A stretch of 64,000 bases of DNA from NCBI GenBank assembly GCA_038326325.1, contig JBBQJW010000001.1, positions 304,344 through 368,343 on the forward strand, written 5' to 3'. The notes below the pieces were generated by a model. It was not told the DNA's origin, did not search any database, and was given only the letters and a program-made list of their open reading frames with translations. The position numbers and the translations under genes are program-made. Below, one piece after another: positions 1 to 8,988 of the stretch (position 1 is the stretch's first letter; each line of letters begins with the position of its first letter). The stretch is from UBA10324 sp038326325 (GTDB lineage Bacteria; Bacteroidota; Bacteroidia; Chitinophagales; UBA10324).

Positions 1-309
1 CATTGCATAACTGAACAACAGCGATTGACCATCGTGCCCAGCATTGTAACAACTAATGTGAAGGGAATCAGAAATCAATGGTGTGTTGTAATTGCGCCGC
101 GCCTTTGATGATCCGGTAACAATTATATCTGCATCTGCTTTAGTGAAAGCATAAGTGGTTTCATATTCAGCACCCGATGTTACACTGAAATAAAGCTGGT
201 GTAACAGTAGCCCGCACAATTGATCCATTGCTACGACCACTGCAAGCAGTATCAATCCCCTTTTCAGGAATTTGATTTTAGAATTGGAAGTAGATGAATT
301 GGCTGGCAT
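1..309 (-). CDS. SGNH/DltD-like protein, N-terminal part only
   Basis: Open frame of 103 codons with no stop, running off the left edge of the window. It begins with ATG at 309, inside the last 32 bases of the MBOAT gene, so the two are probably translationally coupled. The visible part has a basic N-terminus, one hydrophobic segment (about residues 17-38) and then the stretch DIIVTGSSKARRNY. GSS followed by R and N is typical of the first block of SGNH/DltD-like proteins encoded next to MBOAT acyltransferases, where they help transfer acyl groups to exported glycans or anchor the acyltransferase. The family assignment rests on this short block and the neighbour. The catalytic Asp-His block would lie outside the window. 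Confidence 0.6.
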   Translation of the reverse strand, partial: MPANSSTSNSKIKFLKRGLILLAVVVAMDQLCGLLLHQLYFSVTSGAEYETTYAFTKADADIIVTGSSKARRNYNTPLISDSLHISCYNAGHDGQSLLFSYAM

Positions 310-1717
310 CGAAAACTCCGGTTAGTAAAATGTAAACAATCACTGAACTGTAAAAAGCGTATTTGAAAATTATTGATTTCGGTTCGGGGAGTAAATCACT
401 TTTGCTGTAATACTCCTGATAAATTTCAACCGCATATAAAATGAATATGCCTATAACTGCGTAAATAAATGTGCTTGAATTTCCGATTGACAACGCACCT
501 GTTCCAAAATTGAATAATGATTTTAAAATGAATAGTGCATCGGGCAAACTATGCGCACGAAAAAATGAAAACGGAATGCAGATAGTGATGAAGGCAACTG
601 CTGTGTGTAAAATGTTATTCCATGTTTTACTCGTCTTCGATTCTAGTTTATCGAACACCCAATTGATTTGTTTTTTAAAATACAAACGAAAAACCAACTG
701 CGCCCCGAAAATGAAAAAGCAAAAAACAAAAGTCCACGCCGCGCCATGCCATAAGCCACTTAAAAAATAAACGATGAGTAAATTAATTGCGCCGCGGTCT
801 CTCCCCTTTCTATATCCACCCAAGGGACGAAATACATAATCCATAAACCACGAAGTGAGCGAGATGTGCCAGCGCTGCCATATTTCTCCAATGGATTTTG
901 AGAGATACGGTCGTTTGAAATTGGTCATCAGTTTTATTCCCATCACTTGCGCAGCACCAATTGCCATATCGCTGTATCCAGAAAAATCGCAGTACAACTG
1001 CCAAGCAAAAAAGAAAAGTCCGCACCAGAAAGTTATTGTTTCTCCCTGATGCTGATAAGGATAATCAAACACATTGCTCACATAAGCGCCGCAGCGATCG
1101 GCTATCACAACTTTTTTAAACAAACCCCAGAGCATGAGTTTTAATCCAGCAACAATTCTATCGTAATCGAATGTGTGCTCTTCTCTGAACTGGTGTAACA
1201 GATTTTGCGGGCGCTCAATCGGTCCCGCCACCAACTGCGGATAAAACATTACATATAAAGCATAGAGTAAAATATTTTTTTCAGCTTTCTGTTTTCCTCT
1301 GCTCACCTCAATGGTATAACTCATTGCCTGAAAGGTGTGGAAACTCAACCCGATTGGGAGTATCATATTCAGCAATGGAATATTCGGATAAAAACCCATT
1401 AAGCTCGCAAGCCCTTCAATATTTCCTGCAAAAAAATTATAATATTTAAAGACTGAGAGAACACCGAGATTGGCAACCAGACTGATGATTAAGAACAGTC
1501 TTTTATTTTTTCCTTCTGCATTTTCAATGGCTATTCCGGCGAAGTAATCAATGATGATGAGAAAGAAAAGAATGAAAATATACGATGGTATAAAAAACAT
1601 ATAGAACACGCAACTTGCAACAAGCAGCATTGTCCATCTTATATTTTTAGGAAGTAGAAAATATAGCAGTGTAACAACCGGAAAGAATATAAAAAATGCG
1701 AACGAGTTAAATAGCAT
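278..1717 (-). CDS. MBOAT family O-acyltransferase (AlgI/DltB-like)
   Basis: A 479-residue polytopic membrane protein with about ten hydrophobic segments. Family landmarks are GPIERPQ near residue 165, DFSGYSDMAIG near 245, RWHISLTSW near 280 and the presumed catalytic histidine in LSGLWHGAAW near 325. Members move acyl groups, usually acetyl, across the inner membrane onto exported polysaccharides or other envelope molecules. Length matches the AlgI group (about 470-520 residues). The downstream SGNH-like gene overlaps it, the usual two-gene arrangement. The nearby exopolysaccharide genes make a glycan acceptor plausible, but they lie beyond the ArsR gene and are not in the same transcript. 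The acceptor cannot be told from sequence. Confidence 0.9.
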   Translation of the reverse strand: MLFNSFAFFIFFPVVTLLYFLLPKNIRWTMLLVASCVFYMFFIPSYIFILFFLIIIDYFAGIAIENAEGKNKRLFLIISLVANLGVLSVFKYYNFFAGNIEGLASLMGFYPNIPLLNMILPIGLSFHTFQAMSYTIEVSRGKQKAEKNILLYALYVMFYPQLVAGPIERPQNLLHQFREEHTFDYDRIVAGLKLMLWGLFKKVVIADRCGAYVSNVFDYPYQHQGETITFWCGLFFFAWQLYCDFSGYSDMAIGAAQVMGIKLMTNFKRPYLSKSIGEIWQRWHISLTSWFMDYVFRPLGGYRKGRDRGAINLLIVYFLSGLWHGAAWTFVFCFFIFGAQLVFRLYFKKQINWVFDKLESKTSKTWNNILHTAVAFITICIPFSFFRAHSLPDALFILKSLFNFGTGALSIGNSSTFIYAVIGIFILYAVEIYQEYYSKSDLLPEPKSIIFKYAFYSSVIVYILLTGVFDASQFIYFQF

Positions 1718-1893
1718 GCCGGTTAATTACTGTCTTTGCTTTTTATTTTTCGGGGCGAAAATAGGAAGCCAATAATTGTTCCTTCAATATCGGATGCGAA
1801 AGATTTTACTTCGTAAAGTCTAATAAAATCAATTTAAGAACACACACCGTCTAATTATTTTATTTAAAATATATTTAAAGTAATGACTGCTAT

Positions 1894-1901
1894 TATATTT
1901 G
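1894..1901 (+). promoter_or_regulatory. Candidate -7 element for the ArsR gene
   Basis: TATATTTG matches the Bacteroidota -7 consensus TAnnTTTG and lies about 30 bases before the ATG at 1932. No convincing -33 TTTG is seen at the usual spacing. Two copies of TTTAAA (1863-1868 and 1874-1879) lie just upstream and could be an operator, but in such AT-rich DNA this is weak. Confidence 0.4.
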
Positions 1902-1931
1902 AAGCCCTAACACTAAACACTATTTTAAAAA

Positions 1932-2282
1932 ATGTCAGAAACACCAACTGCTGAACATACAGCAAGTACTATGGAAGAACCACAAAAAGAATTTACACTT
2001 TACAATCCAGAAGAAATTCGCAAAGGAGCACTAACCCTTCGCGCTATGAATCACAAACTTCGTCGCGATATTTTATCGTTGATTGACACCACAGGAAAAA
2101 TGAATGTAACAGATTTGTACAAGACAATGCAAATTGAACAATCTGTTGCCTCTCAGCATCTTGCTATTTTGCGTACTGCCAAATTGGTAAAAACAGAAAG
2201 AACCGGAAAACAAATCTGGTACACTGTCAATCATGACCGCATCAATCATTACCAGCAAAAGGTGAAGGAGTTGATTGGCTGA
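1932..2282 (+). CDS. ArsR-type winged-helix transcriptional regulator
   Basis: 116 residues. An acidic N-terminal tail of about 35 residues is followed by an ArsR/SmtB winged helix-turn-helix: LRRDILSLI, then the recognition helix region QSVASQHLAILRTAKLV, then the wing TERTGKQIWYTVN. I see none of the paired cysteines of classical metal-sensing members (no CxC in the recognition helix), so a metal ligand is unlikely or differs. It is transcribed away from the MBOAT gene and converges with cysQ, its stop directly abutting the cysQ stop. It sits alone rather than at the head of an operon, so its targets are unknown and may include itself or the divergent MBOAT gene. Confidence 0.85.
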   Translation: MSETPTAEHTASTMEEPQKEFTLYNPEEIRKGALTLRAMNHKLRRDILSLIDTTGKMNVTDLYKTMQIEQSVASQHLAILRTAKLVKTERTGKQIWYTVNHDRINHYQQKVKELIG

Positions 2283-3065
2283 TTACCAGCTCGCCAGAAA
2301 AAACGAATTCAATAAATTCTGTTTATTATAAAGCAGCGGTTTTTCCGTTGTTGTATCTGTTACATTGCCTCCGGCAATTAATAATACTGCATGACCTGCA
2401 GCAGTATCCCATTCCATTGTTGGTGCAAAGCGTGGATATACATCGGCACTTCCATCGGCAAGCAGGCAAAATTTTATTGAGCTTCCTGCAGAAACGAAAT
2501 CAATTTCTTTTCCATCAGCTTTTAATTGTTCAATAAATTTTTCTGTCTCTTCACTCATGTGACTGCGACTGCCTATCACTCTAACTTTATTTAGAGATTT
2601 ATAATCAACTCCTTTTTTCAATTTAGATCGATTGCCTGATTCATTTTCTTTAAAACTCCCTTCACCCGATTTTGCACTCCACATTTTATTCAGTGCGGGA
2701 GCATACACAACACCAAGTGTCGGCACACCATTTTCAACGAGGGCAATGTTTACCGTGAACTCGCCATTCTTTTTTATAAACTCTTTTGTTCCGTCAATCG
2801 GGTCAATGAGCCAGCAGTGATTCCAGTTTTTTCGTTCGCTGTAATCAAGAGCTTTTGTTTCTTCAGAGATGAATGGAATATCGGGGTAAATTTTTTTCAG
2901 CTCATCAAGAATAATTTTATTCGAAACTTTATCGGCTTCGGTCAATGGTGATTTGTTTTCTTTCATCTCCACCGAAAATTCTGTTTTATAAATTTCCATA
3001 ATTGCTTCGCCTGCTTTGCGCGAAATATTTTCTATAACTGCTAAATCAATTTTATCGGCTATCAT
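2283..3065 (-). CDS. cysQ: 3'(2'),5'-bisphosphate nucleotidase CysQ (inositol monophosphatase family)
   Basis: 260 residues with the metal-dependent phosphatase signature: EADKVSN, a SEET block, DPIDGTKEF near residue 90 and WDTAAGHAV near 220, which carry the Mg2+ and substrate ligands. CysQ hydrolyses 3'-phosphoadenosine 5'-phosphate to AMP and is tied to sulfate activation and sulfonucleotide clearance. It is the last gene of the exopolysaccharide run, four bases after rfbD. In Bacteroidota cysQ often sits in polysaccharide clusters, which may point to sulfated glycans, although no sulfotransferase is visible here. Other members of the superfamily (inositol or fructose-1,6-bisphosphate phosphatase) are less likely given the length and motif spacing. 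Confidence 0.9.
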   Translation of the reverse strand: MIADKIDLAVIENISRKAGEAIMEIYKTEFSVEMKENKSPLTEADKVSNKIILDELKKIYPDIPFISEETKALDYSERKNWNHCWLIDPIDGTKEFIKKNGEFTVNIALVENGVPTLGVVYAPALNKMWSAKSGEGSFKENESGNRSKLKKGVDYKSLNKVRVIGSRSHMSEETEKFIEQLKADGKEIDFVSAGSSIKFCLLADGSADVYPRFAPTMEWDTAAGHAVLLIAGGNVTDTTTEKPLLYNKQNLLNSFFLASW

Positions 3066-3069
3066 TTTA

Positions 3070-3930
3070 TTAAATTAAGGTTAGGCATTCGGCAAGACTT
3101 TGTTTCCAGGGAACAGGATGAATGCCAAATGCTTTACTGATTTTATTTTTACTCATCACACTGTATCCAGGTCGCTTTGCAGGTGTAGGAAATTGCGAAG
3201 TAGTAATTGGAAGAACCGGAGTTGCTATTCCTTTTAATTCCAGAATTGCTTTTGCAAATTCAAACCAGGTGATTGCGCCTTCGTTGCTGTACTGAAAAAT
3301 TCCCCATTGGTTAATTGATTCGCACAACAACGAAATTTTTAAAAGTGTATCAGCAAGGTCACGCGCATAAGTAGGGCTGCCGGTTTGGTCACTCACCACT
3401 TTCAGTTCGGGTTTTTCTTTTCCGAGGCGCAACATGGTTTTCACAAAATTATTTCCGAACGAAGAGTAAACCCATGATGTGCGAACAATAATTGTCTTCT
3501 TATGTTTTTGCAATGCGAGCTGCTCTCCTTCCAATTTTGTTTTTGCATAAACACCCAACGGATTTACTGTATCAGTTTCCAGATATGGTTCTGTTTTATT
3601 TCCATCATAAACAAAATCGGTTGAGATGTGAATGAACGGAATATTAATGTGTCTGCAGGCATATGCTAAATATCCGGTTGCTGTTACATTAATCAGTTGT
3701 GCAAGTTCCAATTCCGATTCTGCTTTGTCAACGGCGGTATAAGCAGCACAATTGATTACAATTTGTGGTGTGTTTGTTTGAAAATAATTTTCAACTGCAC
3801 TCTTATCAGTTATATCTAACTCATTTCTTGTTGTGAAAAGAATTTGAAGCGAAGGAAAATGATTTGCTATTGCCTGTAGTTCTTGACCTACCTGGCCTTT
3901 TGCGCCTGTAACTAAAATTATTTTTTTCAT
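3070..3930 (-). CDS. rfbD: dTDP-4-dehydrorhamnose reductase (RfbD/RmlD)
   Basis: 286 residues, extended short-chain dehydrogenase fold. The nucleotide-binding loop is GAKGQVGQEL at residues 8-17, INCAAYTAVDKAE follows near 60, STDFVYDG near 105, and the catalytic pair is in YAKTKLEGE near 128. It reduces dTDP-4-dehydro-L-rhamnose to dTDP-L-rhamnose with NAD(P)H, the last step of activated rhamnose synthesis in the cytoplasm. rfbC lies immediately upstream and rfbB further up the same operon. The first enzyme, RfbA, is not in this window. Confidence 0.95.
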   Translation of the reverse strand: MKKIILVTGAKGQVGQELQAIANHFPSLQILFTTRNELDITDKSAVENYFQTNTPQIVINCAAYTAVDKAESELELAQLINVTATGYLAYACRHINIPFIHISTDFVYDGNKTEPYLETDTVNPLGVYAKTKLEGEQLALQKHKKTIIVRTSWVYSSFGNNFVKTMLRLGKEKPELKVVSDQTGSPTYARDLADTLLKISLLCESINQWGIFQYSNEGAITWFEFAKAILELKGIATPVLPITTSQFPTPAKRPGYSVMSKNKISKAFGIHPVPWKQSLAECLTLI

Positions 3931-3976
3931 TGTTAGTTAAAATAATGTTTATGCAAGGTGTAACAGTTTTAAAAAA

Positions 3977-4549
3977 TCAAAACGGATTTTTCGAATCGAA
4001 AACAAAATTCATTTCTGCTTCAGCGAAATTTTTATTGAGTTTATCTTTTTCTGAAAGAATTATTTTATCGGCAGGAATTTTCCAGTCAATATTTAAAGCA
4101 GGGTCGTTGTAAGCAATTCCGCTCTCCGCATTTTTGTTATAAAAACTATCGCACTTGTAAAAGAACAAAGCAGTTTCACTTAACACCGCATAACCATGAG
4201 CGAAACCACGAGGCACATACAACTGTTTTTGATTTTCTTCTGAAAGCAGAATGCTGTATTGCTTTCCGAAAGCAGGAGAACCTTTGCGCAAATCAACAAC
4301 CACATCTAATACTTCGCCTTGAATAACACGAACCAATTTTGATTGTGCGTGAGGCGCTAACTGATAATGAAGTCCTCTTAAAATTCCATAAGAAGAAAAT
4401 GCCTGATTGTCCTGTACAAAATTTCGAGTGATGCCTGCTTCTTCAAAAGTTTTAGAATTAAAACTTTCGAAAAAATATCCACGGTCGTCACGAAAAATTC
4501 TTGGTTCAAAAATAAGCAGTCCGGGAATTCCGGTTTCAATAAATGGCAT
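3977..4549 (-). CDS. rfbC: dTDP-4-dehydrorhamnose 3,5-epimerase (RfbC/RmlC)
   Basis: 190 residues with the RmlC cupin pattern: EPRIFRDDRGYFFESF near residue 15, QDNQAFSSYGILRGLHYQ near 47-64 (with the catalytic His), VRVIQGEVLDVVVDLR near 73 and YVPRGFAHGY near 112. It converts dTDP-4-dehydro-6-deoxyglucose to the L-lyxo form used by RfbD. It is directly downstream of the CpsB-type phosphatase gene (one base between them) and upstream of rfbD, in one transcript by spacing. Confidence 0.95.
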   Translation of the reverse strand: MPFIETGIPGLLIFEPRIFRDDRGYFFESFNSKTFEEAGITRNFVQDNQAFSSYGILRGLHYQLAPHAQSKLVRVIQGEVLDVVVDLRKGSPAFGKQYSILLSEENQKQLYVPRGFAHGYAVLSETALFFYKCDSFYNKNAESGIAYNDPALNIDWKIPADKIILSEKDKLNKNFAEAEMNFVFDSKNPF

Positions 4550-4550
4550 G

Positions 4551-5296
4551 TTACGATTCTATTAAAGTGTTATTTAAAAGTAATCCTGAAGCACAAAGTT
4601 TCTGATACTGCTCGCACTGAATTGCATTTTGAAATGCTTCGAAGTATCGTTGATTGTGCATGTCGCTTCCGATAAAATCTATCCAGTTATTTTTAATTAA
4701 TTGTTTGGCAAACCGTTGAACTTTCGGAGAATAAAATCCAACCAACGAGAGTGCATTCAACTGAAACAGCACACCCATGCTTTTTAATTTCTCTAACGAT
4801 ACCAATCCGGGTTCCTGATAAAAAGAATATCGTTCGGGGTGAGCGAGAATTGGTTTGTATCCTTTCAAAATCAAATCAAAAACTGCATCTTCCACCTGTG
4901 GTGGTTTGCTCATTGCCGGTAATTCAAACAAAACATATTTATCTCCTAAGGTGAGCAAAGTTTCATCTTTAATATATTTCAAAAAGAATTCGTCGAAGTA
5001 ATATTCTGCTGCAGCTTCCAACTCTAATTTAATTCCCGATTGCTTAATCACTTCTTTCATTCGCTCAAGCCCAGGCAAAATTGTGTCATAAGAATTATTA
5101 TATACTCCATTAAAAATATGCGGAGTGGTGATTGCTTTTTTATAACCAAGATGATAAAGACCAGTAAGTATGTCAAGTGATTCGTGTTCAGTACTTACTC
5201 CATCGTCAATTCCAGGAATGAAATGCGAATGAAGATCAACCTTTATTGGGTTAACGAAGTTTTTTTTTTACTAAATAGGTTTGAGAAAAAAGACAT
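4551..5296 (-). CDS. CpsB/YwqE-type tyrosine-protein phosphatase (PHP family), frame broken in a poly-A tract
   Basis: The downstream frame encodes the PHP-type metal site: DLHSHFIPGIDDG (first His pair), ITTPHIFN, a Glu in ELEAAAEYYFD, LAHPERY and FIGSDMHNQ. This is the manganese-dependent phosphotyrosine phosphatase that controls capsule assembly in CpsB/Wzb-type systems. No start codon exists in that frame upstream of DLHSHF. An ATG at 5296 opens the usual N-terminus MSFFSNLFSKKK in another frame, and the two meet at ten A residues on the coding strand (plus-strand T at 5260-5269). One extra A would give a normal protein of about 248 residues. So the gene is either phase-variable, slippage-decoded, recently broken, or misread in sequencing. 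It lies between the Wzz-like gene and rfbC. Confidence 0.75.
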
Positions 5297-5355
5297 CGGA
5301 CAAAGAAAGCAAAAAGAAAATATGAAGTGTAAGGCGATTTTAACTATTAGAAAAT

Positions 5356-6447
5356 TTATGTTGTTTTCTTTTCAAGTTTAACTGACTCCTTTACAAAATT
5401 TGATACCATTAAAAAACCGGCTGTTATAATAAAAAATAAAAACGCCCCGACACATATTATTAAAATAATTCTGGGGGTATTTGTGTCGGTTGAAAATAAT
5501 GGATCATCAATAATATCAAGAACAGGTGATTGTGTCATGAGCGAAACTTTAGCCAGTTCAAAATTATTTACAGCAGAAGAATATTGCACAGTTAATAAAT
5601 TCTGATCGCGAATGGCTGCATTTAAGTCAACTAAGCCACTCTGGCGAATTGTGCTTGAAGAATTATCTTTCAGCTTTGCAACTTTTTGGTCAAGTAATCT
5701 TATTGCATTTGCAATTGAATCCAATCGCTTTTGAGCTAATCTTAAATTATTATCGTTAAGCACATACATTTCTTTCAAATAATGAGAACTGGTGTTATCT
5801 AAAATATGCTTCATTATTTTACTTGAAAAATCAAAACTTTTACTGGTGAAATTTGCAGTGTTAAAAGGTTCTGAATCGTCAAACTTCACGAGAAAATTAT
5901 CACTTATCACTTTATCATAAATAAAATTCAAAACAGAATCTTCAAAACGAGTAATTGTTGTAAGAGTGGTATGTTTAAATTTAAATCCATCTAATCTTTT
6001 ATCGCCCTTCCAATCGTCTTCGTATCCATACATCTTAATATAAAAATTTGCAAACTGATCTTTTTTTCCATCAACTGATTCCTTTTCTAATAGTGATTCC
6101 TTTACAATTTTACGCGACTCCATAAGATTGGCAAAGAAATTATTGTCGTAAGAAGATGGTCCGCCTCCTTTAGTAGATATACCGAGTGATGATGCAAGTG
6201 ACAGTGCAGAACTTAACAGTGAAGAAGATGCAGACTGACCTTGCACTGTATATGAGCAGTTAGCAACATAAGTTGTTCCTTTCCAATAACAATAAAACCA
6301 TCCAGTTCCTGCCCCCAGCAAACTTGCAATAAGCAATATCCACCATTTTCTTAAAAATAATTTCCAGGTTAATTTTAATCGTGAAATAATTTTGCTGAAA
6401 CTGATTTCAGTATCCTGATTTTGATTCTTTATGGCATTATTTTCCAT
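5356..6447 (-). CDS. Wzz-like polysaccharide co-polymerase / chain-length determinant
   Basis: 363 residues with the polysaccharide co-polymerase layout: a short cytoplasmic N-terminus, transmembrane segment at about 36-56, a large periplasmic region with a predicted helical hairpin (about 215-290, rich in leucine and charged residues) and a second transmembrane segment at about 326-350. No Walker motifs are present, so it is not fused to a tyrosine kinase. Such proteins set glycan chain length together with the outer-membrane exporter, whose gene ends 12 bases upstream, and are regulated by the phosphatase encoded just downstream. A serine-rich patch near residue 72 is unusual. The function follows from topology and neighbours rather than from a sharp motif. 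Confidence 0.75.
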   Translation of the reverse strand: MENNAIKNQNQDTEISFSKIISRLKLTWKLFLRKWWILLIASLLGAGTGWFYCYWKGTTYVANCSYTVQGQSASSSLLSSALSLASSLGISTKGGGPSSYDNNFFANLMESRKIVKESLLEKESVDGKKDQFANFYIKMYGYEDDWKGDKRLDGFKFKHTTLTTITRFEDSVLNFIYDKVISDNFLVKFDDSEPFNTANFTSKSFDFSSKIMKHILDNTSSHYLKEMYVLNDNNLRLAQKRLDSIANAIRLLDQKVAKLKDNSSSTIRQSGLVDLNAAIRDQNLLTVQYSSAVNNFELAKVSLMTQSPVLDIIDDPLFSTDTNTPRIILIICVGAFLFFIITAGFLMVSNFVKESVKLEKKTT

Positions 6448-6459
6448 TCTAAAAAATCG

Positions 6460-8883
6460 TTACTTAATTCTTGTTAGAAGCACATAAATTGTTGCTAACC
6501 CGGTAAGGCTTACAGTGAAAGTTGATATTGCCTGATTCCAATTAATTGGTTCGCCTTTATTTTTTAATCTTAATTCTTTTGGAGGAACTGCACTGGCAAC
6601 TACCGTTGAGCCATTGCGCACTTTAGGATAACAGTTGAAAAGAAAAAATTTATGGCAGCCGTCAATATTTTGCCCCGGATTCACAACATAAGTTCTGGTG
6701 CGCTTTGCCCGTTTTTCAAATCCTAAACCATAATGCTTAATATAATATTTCGCTTTCTTTCCCTTTGTATATGGAACATTTATTTGTTTTAAAGAATCAA
6801 TATACGGAAAGCGAATAAGTCCTGTAACAGTTACGATATTTGTTTGTTTCGGAATAAATATTTCATCGCCAGGTTTTAATATGTAATCGTATTTTGAATT
6901 TGGATTTTTCAATGCTCTTTCCAAATGTGAAAGCACGATACCTTTATTATCATCCTTTCTGAAAATATATGCGTCTTCAGTATAAGCTGCAGTATTCAAA
7001 CCTCCCGCTCTTTTTAAAACTGAAGTCCAGGTTTCAAGTTTATCGAGCATCACATAATTTCCAGGAAATTGAACTTCACCAGAAACATTAACAACTGATT
7101 GCTTATCAAAATCAGACGACACACGAACAATTACCTGATCAGAAGGCTGTAATTGAAATCCTGCTGAGGCATCATCGAGTGATAAATCTTTACCTATAGA
7201 AATTGAATTTACAATTACGGGTATCGCAGTTATTTCACTCCCTTGCTTCATCTGCATGATACGAGAAATTTCGATTCGATTATTTGCAGCTTCAGGCTTT
7301 AATCCACCGGCAAAATAAAGTGCATCCTTTAAACTCATTCCGGTTCCATATAAATAATCGCCGGGGTTTCTGACAGCTCCATTTACATTAATAGAAAGGT
7401 CGTCTTTAAAATTTGATTTGTTAAAGAAGTTGATTACATCTTCATTTCTCAGCAATAAATTATCGGGCGAAGATTTGCTTTGAATTATAGCAGCAGGAGA
7501 AAAAGGAATATACTGTTTTGTTAAATCGTCGTTGGTTCGAATAATGTATCCTTTGTTTATAAGCGCATCGTTTCGCAATGGATTTTTATCAAGAATATCG
7601 GAAATGCGCTGGCCGGTTTTAAAACTATAAACTCCCGGTGCTGTAATAGGGCCATTAATTTTTATCTGATTAATGATTAAATCAGGAACCGGATTAATAG
7701 TTATCTGATCCCCATTTTTTAAACTAAAGTCTCCCTTAGTTTTTAAAAGCGAATCAAGGTTCAGACTTATTAGTTTGTTTTCTACTCCTTCGTATCGCTG
7801 AATAATTACATTATTTAAAAATGCTTTAGGTGTTATACCTCCGGCAAATTTTAATAATGTGAGTAAATTTTCATTATCTAATAATTCAAAGCTATTTTGT
7901 CGTAACACTTCACCATTTATTGTCACCACTTTATTATTCGGTGGAACAAAAATGTAATCGTTATTCTGCATATAAAAATCCTGCTTTGAATCAGGGTCTA
8001 ATAGGAATGCATAAACATCAAGGGTTTTTACTGTTTGCCCTGCTCGCTTGATATAAATTTTTCGAAGTGAACCGATATTGGTCGGGCCCGATGCAGCTAT
8101 TAATGCATTGAAAGCTGTATTTGTAGCCGGCATTGTATAAGTTCCGGGTTCAAAAACTTCGCCTACAATATTTATACTTATTACTCTGCTATAGCTAAGT
8201 GTCACTTCCATTTCTGAATTAGACATATCAAGTGAAGATGCAAATTTTCCTTTTATTACCTTTTTTGCATCGGCAAAAGCAAGGCCTTTTAGATAAATCC
8301 TTCCGGTTTGAGTTGGTAGTATTGCTCCTGATTCGTCAATGGTATAACTACTGCTATAACTTGTGTAACCCCAGATATTTATATTTAATTTATCTCCAAC
8401 TCCCAATATATAATCATCGGGTGCTTCCATATCAGTAGATTTATTAAATGTAGAAATTGTTTTATCACGAAAAAATGATTGTCCGAATATTATTGGATGG
8501 GGTAATACCGGTTGATCGGGTTTTTGATCATTATTATTCTGATTATTGTTTTGAACCGATGCGCCTCCTTTAATATCATTTGGCTGGTTGGAATCAGCGG
8601 GAGTATTGTTTTGAGGTGCTGATTGAGTCGATGGTGTTACACTTATGCTTCCACTTTGCAATTGTGGTAAAACCTGAGTTGCAATATTCTGTGCATCGGT
8701 CGGACTGATTCCAAGCATTTGAAGTTTGCTTGCATTTGTTTGAATCAGCGATTGAATGTTTGTACTGTTAATGCTCGAGGGCAGCGAAGTACTGCCTTTT
8801 GATTTTGTAGAATCCTGTGCTGAAGCATTTAGGATTACTGAAGTCATTGCAATTGTAAGGCAAAGACAACTGATTAATTTCAT
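6460..8883 (-). CDS. SLBB-domain polysaccharide export outer-membrane protein (Wza-like)
   Basis: 807 residues. A signal peptide (residues 1-22, cleavage near ASAQ) is followed by a low-complexity Asn/Gln/Pro linker (about 85-130). A poly-export domain begins at DYILGVGDKLNINIWG (about 157), then come several SLBB units recognisable by repeated G..V.. PGTY/PGDY/PGNY motifs, for example GEVFEPGTYTMP, GAVRNPGDYLYG and GEVQFPGNYVML. One hydrophobic C-terminal segment precedes the terminal KxRIK-like tail. It is about twice as long as E. coli Wza, as is common in Bacteroidota. Role: outer-membrane conduit for the exopolysaccharide made by this cluster, working with the Wzz-like protein downstream. 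Confidence 0.9.
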   Translation of the reverse strand: MKLISCLCLTIAMTSVILNASAQDSTKSKGSTSLPSSINSTNIQSLIQTNASKLQMLGISPTDAQNIATQVLPQLQSGSISVTPSTQSAPQNNTPADSNQPNDIKGGASVQNNNQNNNDQKPDQPVLPHPIIFGQSFFRDKTISTFNKSTDMEAPDDYILGVGDKLNINIWGYTSYSSSYTIDESGAILPTQTGRIYLKGLAFADAKKVIKGKFASSLDMSNSEMEVTLSYSRVISINIVGEVFEPGTYTMPATNTAFNALIAASGPTNIGSLRKIYIKRAGQTVKTLDVYAFLLDPDSKQDFYMQNNDYIFVPPNNKVVTINGEVLRQNSFELLDNENLLTLLKFAGGITPKAFLNNVIIQRYEGVENKLISLNLDSLLKTKGDFSLKNGDQITINPVPDLIINQIKINGPITAPGVYSFKTGQRISDILDKNPLRNDALINKGYIIRTNDDLTKQYIPFSPAAIIQSKSSPDNLLLRNEDVINFFNKSNFKDDLSINVNGAVRNPGDYLYGTGMSLKDALYFAGGLKPEAANNRIEISRIMQMKQGSEITAIPVIVNSISIGKDLSLDDASAGFQLQPSDQVIVRVSSDFDKQSVVNVSGEVQFPGNYVMLDKLETWTSVLKRAGGLNTAAYTEDAYIFRKDDNKGIVLSHLERALKNPNSKYDYILKPGDEIFIPKQTNIVTVTGLIRFPYIDSLKQINVPYTKGKKAKYYIKHYGLGFEKRAKRTRTYVVNPGQNIDGCHKFFLFNCYPKVRNGSTVVASAVPPKELRLKNKGEPINWNQAISTFTVSLTGLATIYVLLTRIK

Positions 8884-8905
8884 AATGGTGGTTAAAAAGT
8901 GAGGG

Positions 8906-8913
8906 CAAAAATA
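8906..8913 (-). promoter_or_regulatory. Candidate -7 element ahead of the SLBB exporter gene
   Basis: On the minus strand TATTTTTG fits TAnnTTTG, 23 bases before the exporter start at 8883, in the 105-base gap after the epimerase gene. No clear -33 box is seen. A TGTAACA copy at 8978 lies in the same gap. It may be an internal promoter for the export half of the operon. Confidence 0.35.
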
Positions 8914-8988
8914 AACTTCCTGTTCTCATTAACTAATTAAGTCCATATTCAATACCTGAAAATAAATTCAACTGTAGTGTAACAGCCA

